Shown here: positions 49,201 to 57,889 of the stretch, one piece after another | How positions within the stretch are numbered: the stretch's first letter is position 1 | Layout of the letters: each line of letters begins with the position of its first letter | Assembly: GCF_013410405.1 (NCBI RefSeq) | Contig: NZ_JACCFK010000002.1 | Coordinates: 1,674,001 to 1,738,000 of the forward strand | Origin: Amycolatopsis endophytica | GTDB taxonomy: Bacteria; Actinomycetota; Actinomycetes; Mycobacteriales; Pseudonocardiaceae | DNA: 64,000 bases | Reading direction: 5' to 3' | Notes under the pieces: generated by a model | Told to the model about the DNA's origin: nothing | Database searches by the model: none | The model's input: only the letters and a program-made list of their open reading frames with translations | Made by a program: the position numbers and the translations under genes

Positions 49201-50215
49201 CATGCGGATGAACCTGCGTGACATGTTCGGCAGCAAGCTCGAACTGCGCCTGGGCGATCCGGTGGACTCGGTGATCGGCCGCCGCCAGGCCGCCGGTGTC
49301 CCCGAGCAGACCCCAGGCCGCGGCCTCGCGCCCGACGGCATGCACTTCCTGTCCGCCGTGCCGAGGGTCGACGGCCGGGACACCGCCGACGAGCTGGCCG
49401 AGGGCATCGGGCACCTCGTGACGTCGGTGAACGAGGCCTGGCCGGGCGAGCCGGCCCCGCGGGTCCGGCTGCTGCCGCCGATGCTGCCGTACACGGCGCT
49501 GCCCGCTCCGGACGAGCACGGCATCCCGATCGGCATCTCCGAGGCCGACCTGCAGCCGGTCGGCCTCGACTTCGCCGCGGAGCCGCACCTGGTGCTGTTC
49601 GGGGACGTCGAGTCCGGCAAGAGCACGTTCCTGCGCGCACTGGCCACCAGCCTCATGGCCCGCTACACGCCCGACCAGGCGCAGATCGCCCTCATCGACT
49701 TCCGGCGCAGCCTGCTCGGCCTCATCCCGGACGAGTACTTGATCGGTTACGCGACATCCAGCGGAACCGTTCAGGAAATGGTGCGTCTCACCGTTGACGC
49801 CATGGTCAAGCGACTGCCGGGAGGTGACATCACACCGGAGCAGCTCCGCGCGCGCAGCTGGTGGAGCGGTCCGGAACTGTTCATCCTGGTCGACGACTAC
49901 GACCTGGTCGCGCCGAACCCGCACGACAACCCGCTCGCTCCCCTGCTGGAGTACATGACGCAGGGCCGGGACATCGGCCTGCATCTGGTGGTGACGCGCC
50001 GCAGTGGTGGCGCCGCGCGGGCGATGTTCGACCCGGTCATCGCCCGGATCAGGGACCTGGCCTCGCCGGGGATCATGATGTCGGGCAACCGCGAGGAAGG
50101 TCCGCTGCTGGGCAACATCCGGCCGCAGAAGCTGCCGGCGGGCCGTGGCTGGCTGATCACCCGTAGCGCGGGGGCGCGGTTGGTGCAGCTCGCGGAGCTG
50201 CCGCCGCAAGCTTGA
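46259..50215 (+). CDS. eccC: EccC, FtsK/SpoIIIE-type T7SS ATPase motor
   Basis: This ~1,318-residue single-chain EccC has two N-terminal membrane helices (about residues 38-90: MILPMLAGTGGMALLIGAG and YVAGGLYGVAVLGMILFQII) and three ATPase domains. Walker A motifs are GATGSGKS (near residue 480), GGPHSGKS (near 840) and GDVESGKS (near 1120). Walker B motifs are LLIVVDEFSEL, LFLVVDGWSTL and LFILVDDYDLV; the second lacks the catalytic glutamate, as in the inactive substrate-binding domains of EccC. The start is TTG 46259, nine bases after GGGAGG; the GTG at 46196 lacks a ribosome site. It powers export and recognises substrates. Transcribed away from eccD; the next genes on its strand encode likely substrates. 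Confidence 0.95.
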   Translation: MGTIIVKRPLRRPAPDLPSGDVVLDPPPENPPPAGKNWTRVLMILPMLAGTGGMALLIGAGRSGPLMYVAGGLYGVAVLGMILFQIISQGGQGASKQEMIANRRRYMRRLSQLRAQVRDTIDQQRKAMFYRHPDPSRLWSTAQSARVWERRPGDWDFTVIRIGLGSQELATPLVPPETKPIDELEPLCAMALRRFVTTYSTVPDLPVAVALRGFSRIYLTGDDDRKRAMARALTAQLGTFHAPGDVLTAFCVRERELWDWAKWLPHALHPTKTDAVGQIRLVAPSVTALEAMLDDVLANRPRFNPGTAPIEGSTHVVVFVDGGDTGGSEHLMIEGGVEGVTVVDLSGEPPRLLDSATLVLDIAPDGTLTSRTMDGAGNIGTADGLDVTEMRGLVRSLAPLRLSALTASEQPLSGSLELTDLLGLGDPYEFDLAKSWEARSNRDRLRVPVGITADGRPMELDIKESAQDGMGPHGLLVGATGSGKSELLRTLVLALAVTHDSEILNFVLVDFKGGATFTKLDRLPHTSAVITNLADELHLVDRMLDAIGGELVRRQELLRKAGNYGSQRDYEKARIAGAPLDPLPALLIVVDEFSELLTARPDFIDMFVQIGRVGRSLGVHLLLASQRLEEGRLRGLDSHLSYRIALRTFSAMESRVVLGTPDAFQLPRSPGNGFLKTGVDELTRFKAAYVSGVHRRGTVQRTDDEGRQIDPVQDYSTAYLRPRLAEKPVEQPKPDESDDLGETLMDVLVERLEGQGVPAHQVWLPPLEEPPTMDQLLAPLVTDPERGLTTGLREHRGALRAAAGIIDRPADQRRDVCWLDLSGAGGNVAIVGGPHSGKSTAVRAVIASLALTHTPAEVQFFCLDFGGGGLMAMRDLAHVGGVATRREVDRVRRSVAEARTLIAEREQRFAEHGVDSMSTYRKLLREGRFPEDPFGDLFLVVDGWSTLRAEFEDLEADVAEVVNRGLAFGVHVVAAANRWMDMRMNLRDMFGSKLELRLGDPVDSVIGRRQAAGVPEQTPGRGLAPDGMHFLSAVPRVDGRDTADELAEGIGHLVTSVNEAWPGEPAPRVRLLPPMLPYTALPAPDEHGIPIGISEADLQPVGLDFAAEPHLVLFGDVESGKSTFLRALATSLMARYTPDQAQIALIDFRRSLLGLIPDEYLIGYATSSGTVQEMVRLTVDAMVKRLPGGDITPEQLRARSWWSGPELFILVDDYDLVAPNPHDNPLAPLLEYMTQGRDIGLHLVVTRRSGGAARAMFDPVIARIRDLASPGIMMSGNREEGPLLGNIRPQKLPAGRGWLITRSAGARLVQLAELPPQA

Positions 50216-50336
50216 GGAAAGTGAATCACCGGGGTTGACTCGAGGTGGTTGGCTGGGATCAGCGGGGGTCCGCTGACCCCTACCCCCGGTGGACCCCCGC
50301 TGTCCACCGAGCTTCACGACGTTTGGGAGGGACATC

Positions 50337-51407
50337 GTGGCACCGATACCGGACGAGGGCAGCGGTACCCCGACGCCCGACTGGGCCGCCAACGGCGCCG
50401 AACTCGAGCTGGACCCGAAAAACTTTCGCAATTATGGCAAGAACCTCGACCGGGTCGGCGAGGATCTGAGCGGCGACGCCATGTCAGCGCAGTCGGCTCT
50501 GCAGGGGCCCGGAGGCAGGGACATGCTGATGAGCACGATGTTCGAGCCCGGCACCGATATGCAAGCCTTCGCCGACCGCAACGCCCAAGAGATGGGTCTG
50601 TTCATCCCCGACCTGTACAAGAACGTCACCGCGCTCTCGTCGGTCGCCCTGATCATGGGCGAGGTCTTCGAGAACATGGACGGCAACAACGCGGCGATGC
50701 TCGACGCCATCGAATGGGCCTTCCAGATGGACGGCGCGAAGAAGCCGGGCGACATGCCGTCCTGGCTCACCGACGAGCGCACCGTCGCCAAGGACCTGAC
50801 CCAGCCACCCGGTACCGGCGTGACGCAGCCCGCGGGCGACACGATGATCAACCAGATCCACTACGGCGACACGACGATCACGACGTACCGCACCGACGAC
50901 GGCGACATCCGCACGGTGCAGACCACCGGCGGGAAGACCATCGAGTACCTGGACAACAAGGACGGCCAGCGTCAGTACATGATCACCCACACCACGGGCG
51001 CAGATCAGGACACGACCGTCACCACGACCTTCGTCAACGGCGTCGCGGCGGGCGAGTCCCGCCGCACGACGAAGCACGACGTCGACACGAAGAACCCGAA
51101 CGTGGTCCACGAGGTGACCACTACCCGGAACTACGACAAGAACGGCGATCCGATCAAGGGCGACGGCAGCAACCCGAGCCAGCACGTGGTCACGTACAAC
51201 TTCGAAGACGGCTCACACGCGCGCGAGTACTACACCGAGTCGAACCAGCCGGACGTCGACGACGTCGACCACGACGGCAACAAGACCGAGAGGGTGCCGA
51301 CCAAGACCGACCAGCGGACCATCAGTCCCCAGCACGACGTCCCGACCGGCGTCCCCTCCGAGGCCGTGGACGACCTGAACGCGGCACGACAGGTGGCGGG
51401 GGGTTAG
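50337..51407 (+). CDS. Putative T7SS substrate or accessory protein
   Basis: This 356-residue protein has a helical N-terminal ~140 residues (DPKNFRNYGKNLDRVGEDLS to AMLDAIEWAFQMDG), followed by a polar, Thr/Asp/Asn-rich C-terminal part made of short beta-like repeats (DTTITTYRTDDGDIRTV, KTIEYLDNKDGQRQYMI). GTG 50337 follows GGGAGG at six bases. It lies between eccC and the PPE-like gene, with only four bases to the next ATG, so the two are coupled. No recognised enzymatic motif and no cysteine. A helical head plus a polar tail resembles large T7SS substrates, but the family is unrecognised. Confidence 0.75.
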   Translation: MAPIPDEGSGTPTPDWAANGAELELDPKNFRNYGKNLDRVGEDLSGDAMSAQSALQGPGGRDMLMSTMFEPGTDMQAFADRNAQEMGLFIPDLYKNVTALSSVALIMGEVFENMDGNNAAMLDAIEWAFQMDGAKKPGDMPSWLTDERTVAKDLTQPPGTGVTQPAGDTMINQIHYGDTTITTYRTDDGDIRTVQTTGGKTIEYLDNKDGQRQYMITHTTGADQDTTVTTTFVNGVAAGESRRTTKHDVDTKNPNVVHEVTTTRNYDKNGDPIKGDGSNPSQHVVTYNFEDGSHAREYYTESNQPDVDDVDHDGNKTERVPTKTDQRTISPQHDVPTGVPSEAVDDLNAARQVAGG

Positions 51408-51411
51408 CGAC

Positions 51412-53535
51412 ATGGGCGACGACTACTTCGGCTACGACGTCAGCAGGATCGGCGCCGGCGTCGGCGCGGGCTACTACGACACCGGCGGGGACTCGCCCCC
51501 CATGGTCTGCAAGAACTACGACTTCTCCGCCGAGGGCATCATCACGCTCCACCAGGCGATCGTGGAGGGTGAACAGCCCGGCACCACGGCCGACCGCGCC
51601 ACTCAGTGGGGCAACGTCCAGTTGATGCTCCAGACCGTCGCGGACAACCTGCGCGAACAGACCGAAGCGCTGGCCGAACACTGGAAGTCGCCGGGGGCGA
51701 AGCAGGTCTTCCTCGACAAGGTGGGCATGACCCTGGGGTACCTGCGCCAGTGGCAGGACGCGGCCCTGCACAACAGCACCGCGCTGTACGGCCTGTCCAA
51801 CACCATGTACGAGGCGCAGGCCAGGATGCAGGCCCTGTACGAGGAGTACAAGGCCGCGAAGAAGGACGCGATGGACAACGCGACCCATGACATGGGCGCG
51901 TTCTACGAGGCGAAGGTCGGCACCAAACCGGGCAACGCCCAAGACAAGCTCGAAGCGGGGAACAAGGTCACCGAGGACTACGACAAGGAGGCCAGGAAGC
52001 TCGCCAACGAGATCGCCGGCGAGTACGCGCCCTACATCTACAAGCTGCAGACCGCGCGCGCGCCGAAGCTCGAGGTCCTCAACGCGATCCTGCACCCGGA
52101 GGTCGGCGGTAGCCCTCGCCCGCCGGAGTTCAACGCACCGGGCGCACCCGGTGCACCGCCCGGTGGTTCGCCGGGCGCGCCCGGCAACGCACCTGGTGCT
52201 CCCGGCGCGCCCGGAGACGCACCGAACGCCCCGGGTGATTCGCCGGCGTTCAGCACGAAGAGCGCGCCCACCGACGCGCCCACCGCACCGCCGGGAAACG
52301 CGCCCACCGCGCCCGGGAACGCGCCCACGGCCCCGGCCCCGCCGGCCACTCCTCCCCCGGCAGCGCCGACGACTCCTCCCCCGACGGCGCCGCCGCCTGG
52401 CAACCCGCCGGGCATCAACCCGGCGCTACTCGGGCTGGCTGGCGGTGCGGCTCCGATGATGAACGCGTTCAACGGCGGCAAGGCGCCGACCGCGCCGACG
52501 TTCGGGGGCAACGGGACAGGCCCCAATCTGTTCTCCGGTAAGGCTCCGAACAACGCGCCGTCGACGCTCGGCCTGAACAACACCCCGACACCGCCCCCGG
52601 GCGCGTTCAACGGCAAGCCGCCGTCGTTCAACCAGGGCAACAGCCTGTACCCGCCGGGCACGATCACACCGCCGCCGGGGGGGCAGCTTCCGCAGCAGCC
52701 GCAGGGCAAGGAGCTCTCCGGCAACCGGCCGGGCGCGCCGACGTTCAACAACTCCCTGCCCTTCGACGAGCACCTGAACCTGCAGGCCAGTTCCGAGTTC
52801 CGGCAGAGCGTGAACTCGGCGCCTCCGGTGCCGCCCGGCGCCGAGTCGATGGGCGTGAACGGCCAGTCGGCGCCGCCGATGCCACCCGGTGGCCAGTCGC
52901 CGATGGGCCAGAACGGCCGTCAGATGGGCACGAAGCCGGGCGCGCCGCTCATGGGCGACTTCTCCGGGCAGGCCCCGGCGTTCCAGCCGCCGCCGTCCAC
53001 CGCGCCGGTGCTGAACAACGACAAGCAGCGCGCCAACCGTGGCGGCAGCGCGAAGGAAGCGCCCGCGGGCACGCGGGAAGGGATGCCACCGGGCATGGGC
53101 GCACCGCCGGTGTTGTCGAACCCGCACCGCAAGGCGCCGGCGAAGACGTTCAGCGAGTGGAAGGCCGAACGCAAGCGCCGGAAGACGCAGTCCGGGGCAG
53201 GCACGCAATCGGAGTTCGCGGCGAACCTGCCGGTGAGCACCACGCAGGTGTTCGACGGCCGCTACTCCGCCCAGGAGTACGTGGCCGGGCCTGCGAACGA
53301 GATCCCGAACTTCCTGCACGCACCGACGCCGGTGGTGTCCGCGCCGGACCGGCACGCCAAGCCCGTCGTGCACGCCGACCGGGCCCAGCGCGTCGCACGC
53401 AAGGACGAGAAGGCGCCGGTCACTGACCAGACCGCGTTCGAGGTCGAGACGCCGGGTGGTCCCGTCGTCGCGGCCGGTGAGCAGGAGAAGCGGTATCGGC
53501 CGGCGGAACCGTCCGCACTGGACGGACGGAACTGA
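51412..53535 (+). CDS. PPE-like T7SS secreted protein with Pro/Gly-rich tail
   Basis: This 707-residue protein has a helical domain (about residues 40-225). Its HWKSPGAKQVFLDK turn and long paired helices (YEAQARMQALYEEYKAAKKD) recall WXG100/PPE-type substrates. From residue 230 a very proline- and glycine-rich region contains collagen-like GAPGAPGNAPGAPGAPGDAP-type runs, then (T/S)APxAPP repeats, and a basic KAPAKTFSEWKAERKRRKTQ block near the C-terminus. The tail may be a flexible wall-spanning stalk. ATG 51412 comes just after the stop of the gene before. It is probably secreted with, or forms part of, the export pathway. Confidence 0.75.
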   Translation: MGDDYFGYDVSRIGAGVGAGYYDTGGDSPPMVCKNYDFSAEGIITLHQAIVEGEQPGTTADRATQWGNVQLMLQTVADNLREQTEALAEHWKSPGAKQVFLDKVGMTLGYLRQWQDAALHNSTALYGLSNTMYEAQARMQALYEEYKAAKKDAMDNATHDMGAFYEAKVGTKPGNAQDKLEAGNKVTEDYDKEARKLANEIAGEYAPYIYKLQTARAPKLEVLNAILHPEVGGSPRPPEFNAPGAPGAPPGGSPGAPGNAPGAPGAPGDAPNAPGDSPAFSTKSAPTDAPTAPPGNAPTAPGNAPTAPAPPATPPPAAPTTPPPTAPPPGNPPGINPALLGLAGGAAPMMNAFNGGKAPTAPTFGGNGTGPNLFSGKAPNNAPSTLGLNNTPTPPPGAFNGKPPSFNQGNSLYPPGTITPPPGGQLPQQPQGKELSGNRPGAPTFNNSLPFDEHLNLQASSEFRQSVNSAPPVPPGAESMGVNGQSAPPMPPGGQSPMGQNGRQMGTKPGAPLMGDFSGQAPAFQPPPSTAPVLNNDKQRANRGGSAKEAPAGTREGMPPGMGAPPVLSNPHRKAPAKTFSEWKAERKRRKTQSGAGTQSEFAANLPVSTTQVFDGRYSAQEYVAGPANEIPNFLHAPTPVVSAPDRHAKPVVHADRAQRVARKDEKAPVTDQTAFEVETPGGPVVAAGEQEKRYRPAEPSALDGRN

Positions 53536-53627
53536 TCGCCTTTCCGGTGCGTCGGATCCACAAAAGACGCGAAGAAAGTCCGCGCACGAAGTGGACAGAC
53601 GCACCGGAAAGCGAGTTGTACCTCCCC

Positions 53628-54245
53628 ATGAAGAAGACCCGTCTCGTCGTGCTCCCGTTCCTGGCCTCGGCGGCCCTGGCCCTGTCGGCCTGCGGCGGGA
53701 GCGACGAACCGAGCACGCCGACGACCACCGACGCGGGACCCACCTCGATCTCGAAGGAGCTGCCGCCGCCCAGCTCGTCGGCGGAGGCGGCACCGGCCGG
53801 CGCGACCGAGAAGACGGCTCCCGGCACGGAGCTGAAGGTCGGTGACCGGGCGGTCATCGCGTGGGACCACGGCACCGTCGCGGTCACCGTCACCGCTGTC
53901 GAGGCAGGCGACAAGGCCGCGATGGAGCAGCAGTACGGCGAGCGCGCCAAGGGCCTCACGCCGTACTTCGTCCGCTACACACTGGAGAACGTCGACGGCG
54001 CCGACCACGGGTTCGCGTCCTCGCCCAACTTCGGCATCGCGATGGCCGACGGCGGCCCGACCGGCGTGGTGATCACCGGTGAGCTGGGCACCTGCACCGA
54101 CGACGGCGCCCCGGAGGACTTCACCACGGTCGGCGCCAAGTACGAGGCGTGCGACCTGTCGGCCGCACAGGACGGCGCCGCGGTCGCCGGTGCCGAGTAC
54201 GACTCCGACGACTACAGCGACGAGCCCTTGGTCTGGACCAAGTAG
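53628..54245 (+). CDS. Lipoprotein of unknown function
   Basis: The 205-residue protein starts MKKTRLVVLPFLASAALALS with a lipobox LSAC (cysteine about residue 22), so it should be acylated and anchored outside the membrane. A Thr/Pro/Ser-rich linker precedes a compact domain (LKVGDRAVIAWDHGTVAVTV ... GLTPYFVRYTLENVDGADHG) like the beta-sandwich telokin/DUF4352-type domains of Gram-positive lipoproteins. Two further cysteines (LGTCTDD, YEACDL) may form a disulfide. I use ATG 53628; the upstream frame to 53547 has no signal character. Likely an extracytoplasmic accessory of the T7SS region by position only. Confidence 0.85.
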   Translation: MKKTRLVVLPFLASAALALSACGGSDEPSTPTTTDAGPTSISKELPPPSSSAEAAPAGATEKTAPGTELKVGDRAVIAWDHGTVAVTVTAVEAGDKAAMEQQYGERAKGLTPYFVRYTLENVDGADHGFASSPNFGIAMADGGPTGVVITGELGTCTDDGAPEDFTTVGAKYEACDLSAAQDGAAVAGAEYDSDDYSDEPLVWTK

Positions 54246-54252
54246 GCGGACG

Positions 54253-54293
54253 AAGCGCGGCCGCACTCCGCTGGGGGGTGCGGCCGCGCTTCT
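54253..54293. terminator. Bidirectional hairpin terminator
   Basis: A perfect 15-bp stem (54253-54267 with 54279-54293, 11-base loop) is followed by TTTGTT on the plus side. It lies between the convergent lipoprotein gene and the Pro-rich accessory gene. Confidence 0.85.
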
Positions 54294-54379
54294 TTGTTCG
54301 TGACACAACCGGGGACGGTCGCCCCCAACGCAACCACCTCACCCGCCAACGCGCCCAGCGGCCACCTCGCCAGTGAAGC

Positions 54380-55423
54380 TCAGTACCGCCCCGGCCGCCC
54401 CAGCCGTTCCCGCTCACCCGGCGCGGGATCCACCCACACGTAGTGGTTGGTCTCCCCGGCCAGTACCGCCAGCATGTCGTCACGCAGCATCTGCAGCTGT
54501 TGCGAGGTCCGCTGCGTCAACCGCAGCGCGGGCGCGAGCAGTGATGCCTCGTTGGGCGTGAGCCGTTGCATCAGCACCAGGTCGGAGCCGGGCATCGCAC
54601 CCACCCGCTCGGGCGTGAGCCGCCGGTGCAGCAGGACCCTCGTCTGCCACGCCTCGGGCTCGCTCTGCGACTGCGGTGCGTCGTGCAGGCACAGCACCGG
54701 CGCGTCGGCGCTGGCGCTGACCGCGGGTGGCGATCCCGGCGCCACGACCGCGACGCGATCCGTGCGGCCGGTAGCCGACTGTCCGAGCTGGACCCAATCG
54801 GAGGCGTGCTGCGAGAACACCAGCAATCGCGCACCGGCACGCAGTGCGCGGTAAGCCATCAACCGCGCTGCCCAGGCGCCGCCGATCAGGCTCACCGACA
54901 CCGGTTCCGGCCGGAACAACGTCAGCGCCACCGGGAACCCGTTCTGGTCCCGTCCCAGGGGAAGACCGACCGAGGATGCCGACACCTGCAGCAACTCCAG
55001 CGCCTCTTCGGACGCGTGGTGCGCGCCGATCCGCAGCCGCGGGATCGACCGGTGCCGTCGCGTGCGCCAGTCCCGGTGCTCACGAGGCGCTCCCGCGGCG
55101 GGGCCGGCGGGCCCGGGCCCTGGCGGACCGGGGGGCATGGGCGTCGGCACTCCGACGGCGAGCGCGGGTCGTGCGACTTCCACAGTGGTCGCCGCGGCCG
55201 CCGCCTCGGCCTGCTGCTGGGGCGCGGCGGGTGCGGCGACGTTGACGACGGCGGGCGCCTGCGGGGTTGCGGGCGCGCCGAGCACGGCCTGCCCGGGCGG
55301 AACCGGCGCGTGCTGGTGCTGCTGCGGCGGCGGGCCCGGTTGCGCCTGCGCCGGCGGCATCGGGCGCTGCATCGCCGGCGCGGGCGGCTGCGGCCGCTGC
55401 GGCGGGTACTGTCCCGCGTTCAT
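54380..55423 (-). CDS. Pro/Ala/Gln-rich T7SS-associated protein
   Basis: This 347-residue protein has a disordered N-terminal ~115 residues (QYPPQRPQPPAPAMQRPMPP and later MPPGPPGPGPAG). A folded domain of about 225 residues follows (SEEALELLQVSASSVGLPLG; SVSLIGGAWAARLMAYRALR; LVFSQHASDWVQLGQSATG). The GGAWAARL stretch sits where a FtsK-type ATPase would have its P-loop but lacks the GK[ST] motif, so it could be a degenerate ATPase-like or EspG-like fold; that is a guess. Its ATG overlaps eccE's stop (ATGA), so it belongs to the eccE operon and probably works with the secretion complex. Confidence 0.7.
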   Translation of the reverse strand: MNAGQYPPQRPQPPAPAMQRPMPPAQAQPGPPPQQHQHAPVPPGQAVLGAPATPQAPAVVNVAAPAAPQQQAEAAAAATTVEVARPALAVGVPTPMPPGPPGPGPAGPAAGAPREHRDWRTRRHRSIPRLRIGAHHASEEALELLQVSASSVGLPLGRDQNGFPVALTLFRPEPVSVSLIGGAWAARLMAYRALRAGARLLVFSQHASDWVQLGQSATGRTDRVAVVAPGSPPAVSASADAPVLCLHDAPQSQSEPEAWQTRVLLHRRLTPERVGAMPGSDLVLMQRLTPNEASLLAPALRLTQRTSQQLQMLRDDMLAVLAGETNHYVWVDPAPGERERLGRPGRY

Positions 55424-56601
55424 CGTGCACCTCCCCCGCTCGGTGCCGAAGCATACACGGCGGGCGCGTGCTGACCGTCCAAACGGGACACGCGGGCACC
55501 GTTGCGCCCGGCCAGGGTCTTCACCAGATCACACACCTGCCCGAAACGCTGCGGCGTCGCGGCCACCCGCACCAGGCAGCGCAGCGTGGTGCCGTCGTAG
55601 GAGGGCTCGAGCAGCAGCGCGACGCTGACCAGCTCAGCGGGCACCTCGGACAGCGCGGCGAGCAGGCCGGTGCCACGGTCCGGGTCCGGCCACGACTGGA
55701 CCCAGAAACAACCGTGCCGCAACCGCCGGGAGTGCCAGGCATCCCAGGTCTCGTGCACCCGTGCGGTGCCGACGCCGGGCAGCAGGTCGCAGGACCGGGC
55801 GAGCGCGTCCACCAGCTCGTCGGCGGTCAGCATCCGCGCCTGCAGCCCGCGCCGCCGCAGCACCCGTTCGGCGCGACGGGTGATCTCGGCCAGCACCGTG
55901 GGCACGTCGAGACGCCCGGCTGGCGAATCGATCATCGATTCGGCGACCGCTCGCGCGTCGAGCCGCACCGCGATCCATAAGGCGCGGTCGCGGGCCCCGG
56001 CCTCACGCGCGGGCACGGAATGCGTCACGACCTGCATGACGACACCGGCCTGTTCGGCCTCCGCGGCGGTGCGGGCCAGCGCGGCCAGCGGTACCGGTGG
56101 TGTCGCCATCCCGGCGCCACCACTCACCTCCAGCACGGCGAACCAGCCGGCCTCATCGCTGCCCATGCCGAGCTTGGTGTCGGCGGGACCGTCGATGTCC
56201 TCGACGATCAGGTCCGGCGCCAGCTCGCACAGCGCGGCCAGCCGTGGGTCCTCCCGCTTCTCCCCGGAAGCCCCGCGGCGCGAGCGGAAACCCGCCCACA
56301 GCATCAGGCTCTCCGTCCACCAGCGGCCCTTGGAGCGCCCGAACATCAGCACGATCACCGCGAGACCGATCACGCCGGCGACGATCAGCGCCCACATCCG
56401 CTGGACGCCGACCGCGGCGACCACCACGAGCACGATTTCGAACGCCAGCAGGCGGGCGAGGCTCACCACCCCGAGCCGCCCGCGGCCGCGCACGGGACGG
56501 AACCAAGCCTGCCCTCTGGACTGGGCGCGCAGCTCGGCGGAGCCGTCGCCGCGCGCATCGAACTGCGCGGCGGCCTGCGGCTGCTGGCCAGTCGTGATCA
56601 C
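55420..56601 (-). CDS. eccE: EccE, T7SS accessory membrane protein
   Basis: About 393 residues from GTG 56601, which follows GGAAGG; the much longer reading from 56985 extends into the divergent sigma-factor region and lacks coding sense. Two closely spaced membrane helices (LLAFEIVLVVVAAVGVQRM and LIVAGVIGLAVIVLMFG, about residues 45-85) precede a cytosolic domain with GWFAVLEVSGGAGMATP, HETWDAWHSRR and LVSVALLLEPSYDGTTLRCL, the EccE plan. It stabilises the EccB-C-D pore at its periphery. It shares an operon with the downstream Pro-rich protein. Confidence 0.9.
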   Translation of the reverse strand: MITTGQQPQAAAQFDARGDGSAELRAQSRGQAWFRPVRGRGRLGVVSLARLLAFEIVLVVVAAVGVQRMWALIVAGVIGLAVIVLMFGRSKGRWWTESLMLWAGFRSRRGASGEKREDPRLAALCELAPDLIVEDIDGPADTKLGMGSDEAGWFAVLEVSGGAGMATPPVPLAALARTAAEAEQAGVVMQVVTHSVPAREAGARDRALWIAVRLDARAVAESMIDSPAGRLDVPTVLAEITRRAERVLRRRGLQARMLTADELVDALARSCDLLPGVGTARVHETWDAWHSRRLRHGCFWVQSWPDPDRGTGLLAALSEVPAELVSVALLLEPSYDGTTLRCLVRVAATPQRFGQVCDLVKTLAGRNGARVSRLDGQHAPAVYASAPSGGGAR

Positions 56602-56850
56602 CTGCGGAGCCCCTTCCACCAGCCAACGATATCGCCGGACCCGGCCATGATCACCGTACGAAAATCCGCGGCGCCCACGGCGGCCCCGTAGCCGACCCGC
56701 ACCGTACCGCACTCCGCCGCGACGGGGTTCGTGATGACCTGGCGTTTTCTCTTCCGACGCGCGGCATCGTGCTGTCGGTTCCGTGCCAGGCCGTTCGGCC
56801 ACTCTGATACGGGTAGCAGATTCTTCTGGCTTTGTCGGAGGCAACGGCAG

Positions 56851-57771
56851 GTGACCCGACCGCTTCACGAGCCGGCCGATCCGGTCCGGGCGTACCTCAA
56901 CGGCATCAGCCGCTCCGAACTCCTGACCCTGGAGGAGGAGGTCACGCTCGCGAAACGGATCGAGGCCGGCCTTTACGCCCAGCACGTGCTGGCGACCACG
57001 CGGGTGCTCGAGCCGGCGCGGCGCGCCGACCTGCTCACCATCGCCGAGGAGGGCCGGTCCGCCAAGAACCGGTTACTGGAGGCCAACCTGCGGCTGGTCG
57101 TCAGCGTCGCCAAGCGCTACACCGGGCGGGGCATGTCGCTGCTGGACCTGATCCAGGAGGGCAACCTCGGGCTGATCCGCGCGGTGGAGAAGTACGACTA
57201 CACGCCGGGTTTCAAATTCTCCACCTACGCCACCTGGTGGATCCGTCAGGCGATCAGCAGGGCGCTGGCCGACCAGTCCCGCACCATCCGGATTCCGGTG
57301 CACCTGGCCGAGCAGGTCAACCGGGTCCTGGCCGCGCGACGCGAGCTGTCCACCAGGCTGGGCCGCGAGCCGGGCCACGACGACATCGCCGCGGAGCTGA
57401 GCCTGACGCCGTTTCAGGTGATCGAGTTGCTGTCGTACAACGAGGAACCGATCAGTCTCGACCAGACGGTGGGCACGGACGGCAGCAGCGTGCTCGCCGA
57501 TCTGCTGTGCCATCCGGCCCGTCCGGGTGTGCCGTCGTCCTACCACGTGCTGCGCCGTGAGATCGACGATCTGCTGGCCACGCTGAAACCGCGTGAGCAG
57601 CAGGTGATCCGGCTGCGCTGCGGCCTGGACGACGGCCGCCAGCGCACGCTGGAGGAGGTCGGCCGCGAACTCGGGGTGACGCGCGAGCGGATCCGTCAGA
57701 TCGAGCGACGCACGCTGGGCAAGCTGCGTGAGGAGTCCCGCACCTCGCGGCTGCAGGCCTACGTCTCCTGA
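56851..57771 (+). CDS. Group-2 (HrdB-like) sigma factor of RNA polymerase
   Basis: This 306-residue sigma-70 protein has region 1.2 ([20 protein letters not shown]) and region 2 ([20 protein letters not shown] ... [19 protein letters not shown] ... [15 protein letters not shown]). Region 3 and region 4 follow ([19 protein letters not shown] ... [19 protein letters not shown]). It lacks the long acidic region 1.1 of a primary sigma factor, so it is probably an alternative factor of the SigB/HrdA-D group. GTG 56851 follows GGAGG at nine bases; the reading from 56731 adds Cys/Phe-rich residues with no counterpart. It is divergent from eccE, so the 249-bp gap serves both; control of the T7SS by this factor is only a possibility. 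Confidence 0.95.
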   Translation: MTRPLHEPADPVRAYLNGISRSELLTLEEEVTLAKRIEAGLYAQHVLATTRVLEPARRADLLTIAEEGRSAKNRLLEANLRLVVSVAKRYTGRGMSLLDLIQEGNLGLIRAVEKYDYTPGFKFSTYATWWIRQAISRALADQSRTIRIPVHLAEQVNRVLAARRELSTRLGREPGHDDIAAELSLTPFQVIELLSYNEEPISLDQTVGTDGSSVLADLLCHPARPGVPSSYHVLRREIDDLLATLKPREQQVIRLRCGLDDGRQRTLEEVGRELGVTRERIRQIERRTLGKLREESRTSRLQAYVS

Positions 57772-57889
57772 CCGCAGCACCGCAGTGGTGACGCCGTACC
57801 ACTACGCCTGACCTGCGCTTTCACACTTCCGGCCCAGTCAGCCGGGTGCACCGGATCCGCCAGCGGGGCCGCGCACACTCGGCAGGGCA

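Noticed and set aside
46220-50431. A 1,403-codon minus-strand open frame opposite eccC
   Set aside because: EccC has three Walker motifs on the plus strand; the antisense product is His/Gln/Arg-rich shadow sequence.
52426-53793. Minus-strand open frames opposite the PPE-like gene
   Set aside because: Arg/Ala/Gly-rich mirror of a Pro/Gly-rich coding region with no motif of its own.
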